This document shows positions 59,696-64,000 of a stretch of 64,000 nt of DNA, piece after piece (the stretch's first letter is position 1; every line of letters begins with the position of its first letter). The notes beneath the pieces are model-generated. The model saw only the letters and a list, made by a program, of their open reading frames with translations, ran no database searches and was not told the DNA's origin. This DNA is from Salegentibacter sp. R32. Its GTDB lineage: Bacteria > Bacteroidota > Bacteroidia > Flavobacteriales > Flavobacteriaceae. A program made the translations under genes and the position numbers. The DNA is taken from assembly GCF_008692195.1 (NCBI RefSeq), contig NZ_RXOM01000003.1:62001-126000 (forward strand). The letters are read 5' to 3'.

Positions 59696-60529
59696 TTATT
59701 CATTAATAATATATGAATCAATTTCTTGAGTATATTCAATACTGTAATCTGGGATTTCAGGAAGATTAGGTAGACCTATTTCTTCAAAATTATAATTGAT
59801 AGAAGTTTCGCTCTTAATTAATCCTATGTCGTTAGCAAAATAATTAGTGATTTGTATGGCATCTTGACTCTCTAAAATGGTTAAGGTAATTGGAAATTGT
59901 TCTATAGCAATTTCTATATTAACAATTATATCTGAACTTAAAACATCTTGAAAGTTTTCGTCTCCTGCCGTAAAAGAGTTTACAAATTCTCTCTGGATTG
60001 TACTTAAATTATAATCAATTGATAAAGAAATTGTCCCAAATTGAGGGAAATCCACAGTTTGAATCATCGTATCATCGGTATCGGTAAGGATTTGTCCTGA
60101 ATCAGCGTCAGCATCAAAAACTATAATATTTTCCAATGGTATACTAATATTCTCTGAAGCAAATCCAAAATTTGCTAGATCAACACTAAGTTCTCCATTA
60201 TAAATCAATTGATTATCTGCTACAATTAAACTACCGGCAGTTAAAATTCCAGTAAAAAAGCCTTGTTCGTTGATACTTGCGTCAGAATCTAAATTATAAT
60301 AAGTAACGCCTTGCTCTTCAGTAGTAGATTCTACGGTGATAGTTTCTTGAGAATTAGAAACGTTACCATCTTGATAGGAAGTTTCATTATTGTAGGTCCA
60401 ACTGTTTCCTACAGTTAATGGGAAATGGTTAGAAATGCTTTCCTGTGAGTCGTTGTTATCGTCATCATCAGAACAACTTATAGCAGCAATACTTAATAAA
60501 AAGTAAAATAGGTACTTAGGTAATTTCAT
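59696..60529 (-). CDS. Surface-type lipoprotein of unknown function
   Basis: A 277-residue lipoprotein with signal PKYLFYFLLSIAAISC; the Cys is followed by SDDDDNND, an acidic lipoprotein-export-like signal seen in Bacteroidota surface lipoproteins. The mature protein is rich in Asp, Ser, Thr and beta strands (HFPLTVGNSWTYNNETSYQD), so a beta-sandwich is likely. I do not recognise a named family. TATATTTG at 60556-60549 (minus strand) can serve as its -7 element. Confidence 0.75.
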   Translation of the reverse strand: MKLPKYLFYFLLSIAAISCSDDDDNNDSQESISNHFPLTVGNSWTYNNETSYQDGNVSNSQETITVESTTEEQGVTYYNLDSDASINEQGFFTGILTAGSLIVADNQLIYNGELSVDLANFGFASENISIPLENIIVFDADADSGQILTDTDDTMIQTVDFPQFGTISLSIDYNLSTIQREFVNSFTAGDENFQDVLSSDIIVNIEIAIEQFPITLTILESQDAIQITNYFANDIGLIKSETSINYNFEEIGLPNLPEIPDYSIEYTQEIDSYIINE

Positions 60530-60567
60530 GATTTTTATGATTTTACCGCAAATATACTATTTAATAT

Positions 60568-61395
60568 TTATTGTTTAGAAGTAATTGTTATAGCAGCTAC
60601 CAAGTTTTTAACTTCCTTTATATCCTCAACAACAACAACTTCCTTTTCATAATCTTCTTTTTTGAAGTGCTGAAGGCTCCATTTTCCCTTATGATATTCT
60701 AAAGACGTTAAATTTTCTATCCAATCGCCCGAATTTAAGTAAAGACATGTCCCAAATTTATTGACTTTCCTTACCATTTGTGGCTGATGGATATGTCCAC
60801 AAATAACATATTTATAATTATTTTCAATAGCCAAATCCGAAGCGACTTTTTCAAAATCTTGAATATGTTTTACGGCCTTCTTTACACTATTTTTTATTTT
60901 TTTGGAAAGTGAGAATTTTTCCCGGTTCATTTTAATCAAACACCAATTCACAAAACGATTGATTAGAATTAAAATATCGTAACCCCAACCACCTAATTTT
61001 GCCAACCATTTGGCATTCTGGATAGAAACATCAAAAACATCACCGTGAAAAAACCAAGCTTTTTTTCCGTCCAGCTCTAAAACCAATTTATCTAACAAAG
61101 AAATTTTGCCCATTTTTACATCAGTAAATTTTCGTAGCAAGTCATCGTGGTTTCCGGTAATATAAAATACCTCTGTCCCTTTAGCAGAAAGGTCGATAAT
61201 CTTTTTAATTACTTCTAAATGAGATTTAGGAAAGTAACGTTTTCTAAACTGCCAAATATCAACAATATCGCCGTTCAGAATCAGTTTCTTAGGCTTTATG
61301 CTATCCAAATAGAGGAGAAGTTCTTTCGCATGGCAACCAAAAGTCCCCAAATGCACATCTGAAATTACTACCAAATCAACCTTTCTCTTTTTCAC
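60568..61395 (-). CDS. UDP-2,3-diacylglucosamine diphosphatase-like metallophosphoesterase (LpxH-like)
   Basis: Metallophosphoesterase of the LpxH/YbbF type, acting in lipid A synthesis or a related phosphohydrolysis. Metal-binding motifs are DLVVISDVHLGTFGC, LILNGDIVDIWQF, YITGNHDD, FFHGDVFD and ICGHIHQPQ. I put the start at GTG 61395, giving KKRKVDLVV right at the N terminus as is usual for this group; an in-frame TTG at 61422 would add nine residues. No ATG is available before the catalytic core, so the start is non-ATG either way. Confidence 0.88.
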   Translation of the reverse strand: MKKRKVDLVVISDVHLGTFGCHAKELLLYLDSIKPKKLILNGDIVDIWQFRKRYFPKSHLEVIKKIIDLSAKGTEVFYITGNHDDLLRKFTDVKMGKISLLDKLVLELDGKKAWFFHGDVFDVSIQNAKWLAKLGGWGYDILILINRFVNWCLIKMNREKFSLSKKIKNSVKKAVKHIQDFEKVASDLAIENNYKYVICGHIHQPQMVRKVNKFGTCLYLNSGDWIENLTSLEYHKGKWSLQHFKKEDYEKEVVVVEDIKEVKNLVAAITITSKQ

Positions 61396-61578
61396 ACGTA
61401 TAGCATCTTTTCTTACTAACAAAGAAATAAAAGTAGGAGGAAAGTTATATTAATTTCAGTTTAAGCAATGTTGAATTAATTGTTATACTTGTTATTGAAA
61501 AATAAGTATTCATCAAGAGAATGTTAAGTAGATTTTTAAATATCTATTGAAAAAATTACATTTGTTGAAAATCACACT

Positions 61579-62640
61579 ATGGCAGGAAATTCCTTCGGAA
61601 CAATTTTTAAGCTAACTACTTTTGGTGAATCTCACGGAAAAGCAATCGGAGGAATTATTGATGGCTGTCCTTCCGGCGTTGAAATTGACTTGGAAGCGAT
61701 TCAAAATGAATTGAATAGACGTAAACCTGGACAATCGAAAATCGTTACCCAACGAAAAGAACCCGATACGGTAGATTTTTTATCGGGAATTTTTGAAGGT
61801 AAAACTACCGGAACTTCCATTGGTTTTATGATTCAAAATACCAATCAAAAATCGAAAGATTACGGACATATCAAAGATGTTTACCGACCTAGTCACGCCG
61901 ATTACACCTACGATCAAAAATACGGAAATCGTGATTATCGCGGTGGAGGAAGAAGTTCTGCACGCGAAACGGCTTGCCGAGTTGTTGCCGGAGCTCTTGC
62001 CAAACAATTCTTGAAATCTATTCAATTTCAGGCGTATGTTTCTTCCGTAGGGAAAATTCAACTTCAAGAGAATGATAAAATCGATTTTGAAGAAATTGAA
62101 AAAAATCCTGTACGTTGCCCCAATGCTGAAAAGGCTTCAGCAATGGAAACTTACATCAAGCAAATTCGAAAAGAAGGTGATACTGTGGGAGGCGTCGTTT
62201 CTTGCGTTATTCAAAATGTTCCTGTAGGATTGGGAGAACCGGTTTTTGATAAACTTCACGCGCAATTAGGTAAAGCCATGCTTTCGATAAACGCGGTAAA
62301 AGGCTTTGAATATGGAAGTGGTTTTGAAGGCTCACAAATGAGAGGAAGCGACCATAACGACCATTTTAATGAAGATGGAAGTACAAAAACCAATTATAGC
62401 GGTGGCATACAAGGCGGAATTTCTAACGGAATGGATATTCATTTTAAAGTAGCGTTTAAACCGGTTGCTACTTTAATGCAAAAGCAAGAAACCATTAATA
62501 GCAAAGGCGAAAAAGTAGAAATGGAAGGCAAAGGCCGTCACGACCCTTGCGTAGTTCCTAGAGCGGTCCCGATTGTGGAAGCGATGGCAGCTTTGGTGAT
62601 TGCCGACTTTTTATTAATAAATAGAACGACAAAAGCATAA
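61579..62640 (+). CDS. aroC: Chorismate synthase
   Basis: Last enzyme of the shikimate pathway, using reduced FMN. 353 residues with [40 protein letters not shown] (with RDY preceding) and [38 protein letters not shown] closes the protein. TACATTTG at 61557-61564 is a possible -7 element. The symporter gene starts seven bases after the stop. Confidence 0.97.
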   Translation: MAGNSFGTIFKLTTFGESHGKAIGGIIDGCPSGVEIDLEAIQNELNRRKPGQSKIVTQRKEPDTVDFLSGIFEGKTTGTSIGFMIQNTNQKSKDYGHIKDVYRPSHADYTYDQKYGNRDYRGGGRSSARETACRVVAGALAKQFLKSIQFQAYVSSVGKIQLQENDKIDFEEIEKNPVRCPNAEKASAMETYIKQIRKEGDTVGGVVSCVIQNVPVGLGEPVFDKLHAQLGKAMLSINAVKGFEYGSGFEGSQMRGSDHNDHFNEDGSTKTNYSGGIQGGISNGMDIHFKVAFKPVATLMQKQETINSKGEKVEMEGKGRHDPCVVPRAVPIVEAMAALVIADFLLINRTTKA

Positions 62641-62647
62641 ATTTTAG

Positions 62648-63952
62648 ATGAAGAAACTCGCATTACACTGGCAAATATTATTAGGAATGGCATTTGGGGT
62701 GATTTTTGCCCTAATTATGACCAACTTTTCTTGGGGAGCAGATTTTGTTGAAGATTGGATCAAACCCTTTGGAACCATCTTTATCAACGCTCTAAAATTA
62801 ATTGCCGTCCCCTTAATATTGGCTTCGTTAATTAAAGGAGTTTCCGATTTAAAAGATATCTCGCAGCTTTCTAAAATGGGTTTTCGAACCATTGGAACTT
62901 ATATTATCACGACCGTTATTGCAGTTTCTATTGGTTTATTGGTGGTGAATTTAGTTGAGCCGGGAAGTACGATTACAGAAAGTACCCGAGCCGAATTAGT
63001 GGAGAGTTACGGCGGTGATGCCGATTTAACCCGCCAAAATGCCCAAAAACAAAAAGATGCCGGGCCTTTACAAGCTTTAGTAGATATTGTGCCCAGTAAC
63101 ATTGTTGGTGCTGCCGGAAGCAACGCTAATATGTTACAGGTGATTTTCTTTGCTATTTTCTTCGGAATCGGACTGATTTTAATTCCTGAAGAACAATCGG
63201 AACCTGTGAAAAAATTCTTTGATGGCTTTAATGAAGTCATTCTGAAAATGATTGATATTATTATGCTTACTGCTCCATTTGGTGTTTTCGCTTTATTAGC
63301 CGCCTTAGTAGTTGAAGCACCCAGCGCCGATTTATTTGCGGCATTAGGAATGTACGCTTTATGTGTCATTGGCGGATTAGTATTAATGATCGGAATTTAC
63401 ACGTTGCTGGTTTGGGTTTTTACAAAAAAATCTCCGTCGTTCTTCATTAACGGAATTTCCCCTGCGCAACTCTTAGCTTTTTCAACCAGTTCGAGTGCCG
63501 CGACACTTCCTGTTACCATGGAAAGGGTAGAAGAGCATTTAGGTGTCGAAAAAGAGGTTTCCAGTTTTGTATTGCCGATTGGAGCCACGATAAATATGGA
63601 TGGAACCAGTCTTTACCAAGCCGTAGCAGCGGTTTTTATTGCGCAAGCTTTTGGAATGGATTTATCGTTTTCCGTTCAATTGGGAATTATAGCTACCGCC
63701 ACTTTAGCTTCTATTGGTTCGGCAGCGGTTCCGGGAGCGGGAATGGTGATGTTGGTGATCGTATTGGCACAAGCGGGGATCCCGGAAGCTGGTTTGGCGC
63801 TAATTTTTGCCATTGACCGACCTTTAGATATGTGTAGAACTACCGTAAATGTTACCGGAGATGCTTCGGTTTCGATGTTAGTGGCAAAATCTGTGGGGAA
63901 ACTTCGTGAAAAGCCATTAGTAAAAAATTGGGATGATAATTATAAGAAGTAG
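62648..63952 (+). CDS. Dicarboxylate/amino acid:cation symporter (DAACS family)
   Basis: Sodium- or proton-coupled transporter of dicarboxylates or amino acids, 434 residues, with eight TM segments and two re-entrant hairpins. Family motifs are AFSTSSSAATLPVTMERVEE (serine-rich HP1), LPIGATINMDGTSLYQAVAA, and AGIPEAGLALIFAIDRPLDM followed by CRTTVNVTGDAS. Closest in pattern to the glutamate/aspartate (GltP/DctA) branch. The long loop near residue 120 is hydrophilic, rich in Asp and Gln. Confidence 0.94.
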   Translation: MKKLALHWQILLGMAFGVIFALIMTNFSWGADFVEDWIKPFGTIFINALKLIAVPLILASLIKGVSDLKDISQLSKMGFRTIGTYIITTVIAVSIGLLVVNLVEPGSTITESTRAELVESYGGDADLTRQNAQKQKDAGPLQALVDIVPSNIVGAAGSNANMLQVIFFAIFFGIGLILIPEEQSEPVKKFFDGFNEVILKMIDIIMLTAPFGVFALLAALVVEAPSADLFAALGMYALCVIGGLVLMIGIYTLLVWVFTKKSPSFFINGISPAQLLAFSTSSSAATLPVTMERVEEHLGVEKEVSSFVLPIGATINMDGTSLYQAVAAVFIAQAFGMDLSFSVQLGIIATATLASIGSAAVPGAGMVMLVIVLAQAGIPEAGLALIFAIDRPLDMCRTTVNVTGDASVSMLVAKSVGKLREKPLVKNWDDNYKK

Positions 63953-63972
63953 GTCAATAACGAACTATAGCG

Positions 63973-63997
63973 TCACCCTGAACTTGATTCAGGGTCA
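63973..63997. repeat. Dispersed palindromic repeat
   Basis: TCACCCTGAACTTGATTCAG then GGTCA; an 8-bp stem ACCCTGAA/TTCAGGGT with a CTTGA loop. It is the same type as the fragments at 49434-49452 and 25769-25815. The window ends three bases later. Confidence 0.7.
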
Positions 63998-64000
63998 CAT

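Overview
The window looks like a chromosomal segment of a marine-type member of the Flavobacteriaceae (Bacteroidota). The evidence is low GC, A-rich translation starts with little Shine-Dalgarno sequence, promoters of the Bacteroidota form (TTG, about 19 bp, TAnnTTTG), lineage-typical families (GlmU-like sugar nucleotidyltransferase, DUF6495-like protein, CarB without its MGS domain, short-loop CydA) and lipoproteins with acidic residues after the lipid cysteine. I could not assign a genus from sequence alone.

Layout. 1-480: 3' end of carB. 0.7-9.2 kb: LytS/LytTR two-component pair, then a tolC/hlyD/RND efflux operon with a downstream beta-barrel gene. 9.2-15.1 kb: sugar O-acetyltransferase, DUF3307/SatD pair, cydAB (cytochrome bd) with DUF423, and a DUF2911 protein. 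15.2-19.9 kb: three minus-strand genes for a DUF418 membrane protein, an amidohydrolase lipoprotein and an unusual XRE-HTH/DUF4870/serine-hydrolase fusion. 20.2-22.7 kb: an AT-rich block of four poorly recognised genes, including a HEPN-like protein. 23-28.5 kb: comM-like ATPase, DUF2891 lipoprotein, a repeat-rich 527-bp gap, then pxpABC (5-oxoprolinase). 28.6-29.4 kb: zeta-toxin-like kinase overlapping a small partner. 29.5-33.5 kb: SGNH hydrolase, RluA-type pseudouridine synthase, SdpI, DUF985 cupin, a frameshifted acyl-CoA thioesterase, a LOV-like PAS protein and panB. 33.6-38.4 kb: NTF2-like protein, GlmU-like protein, pentapeptide-repeat protein, purB and a HEAT-like protein. 38.4-40.2 kb: large protein with a PD-(D/E)XK nuclease domain. 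40.4-53.2 kb: sirtuin, trmH, beta-propeller, DEAD-box helicase, rdgB, rlmH, nadC, yihY, chalcone-isomerase-like protein, DUF2147, OsmC, priA and an orphan LytTR regulator. 53.4-64 kb: rpsF-rpsR-rplI, DUF6495-like protein, MacB-type permease, hisS, D-2-hydroxyacid dehydrogenase, two exported proteins around a tRNA 3' remnant, an LpxH-like phosphoesterase, aroC and a dicarboxylate/amino-acid symporter.

Most of the window is core housekeeping (pyrimidine, purine, pantothenate, NAD, chorismate, translation, replication restart, respiration). The features most worth following are: the DNA-binding/membrane/serine-hydrolase fusion with a phased TGTCA array upstream; SatD with four regularly spaced 20-bp near-palindromes in its promoter region; the PD-(D/E)XK protein next to the purB neighbourhood; the zeta-type kinase with a translationally coupled 61-residue partner; and an orphan tRNA 3' end that may mark a past integration. 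No CRISPR array, rRNA, intact tRNA, insertion sequence or prophage was found.
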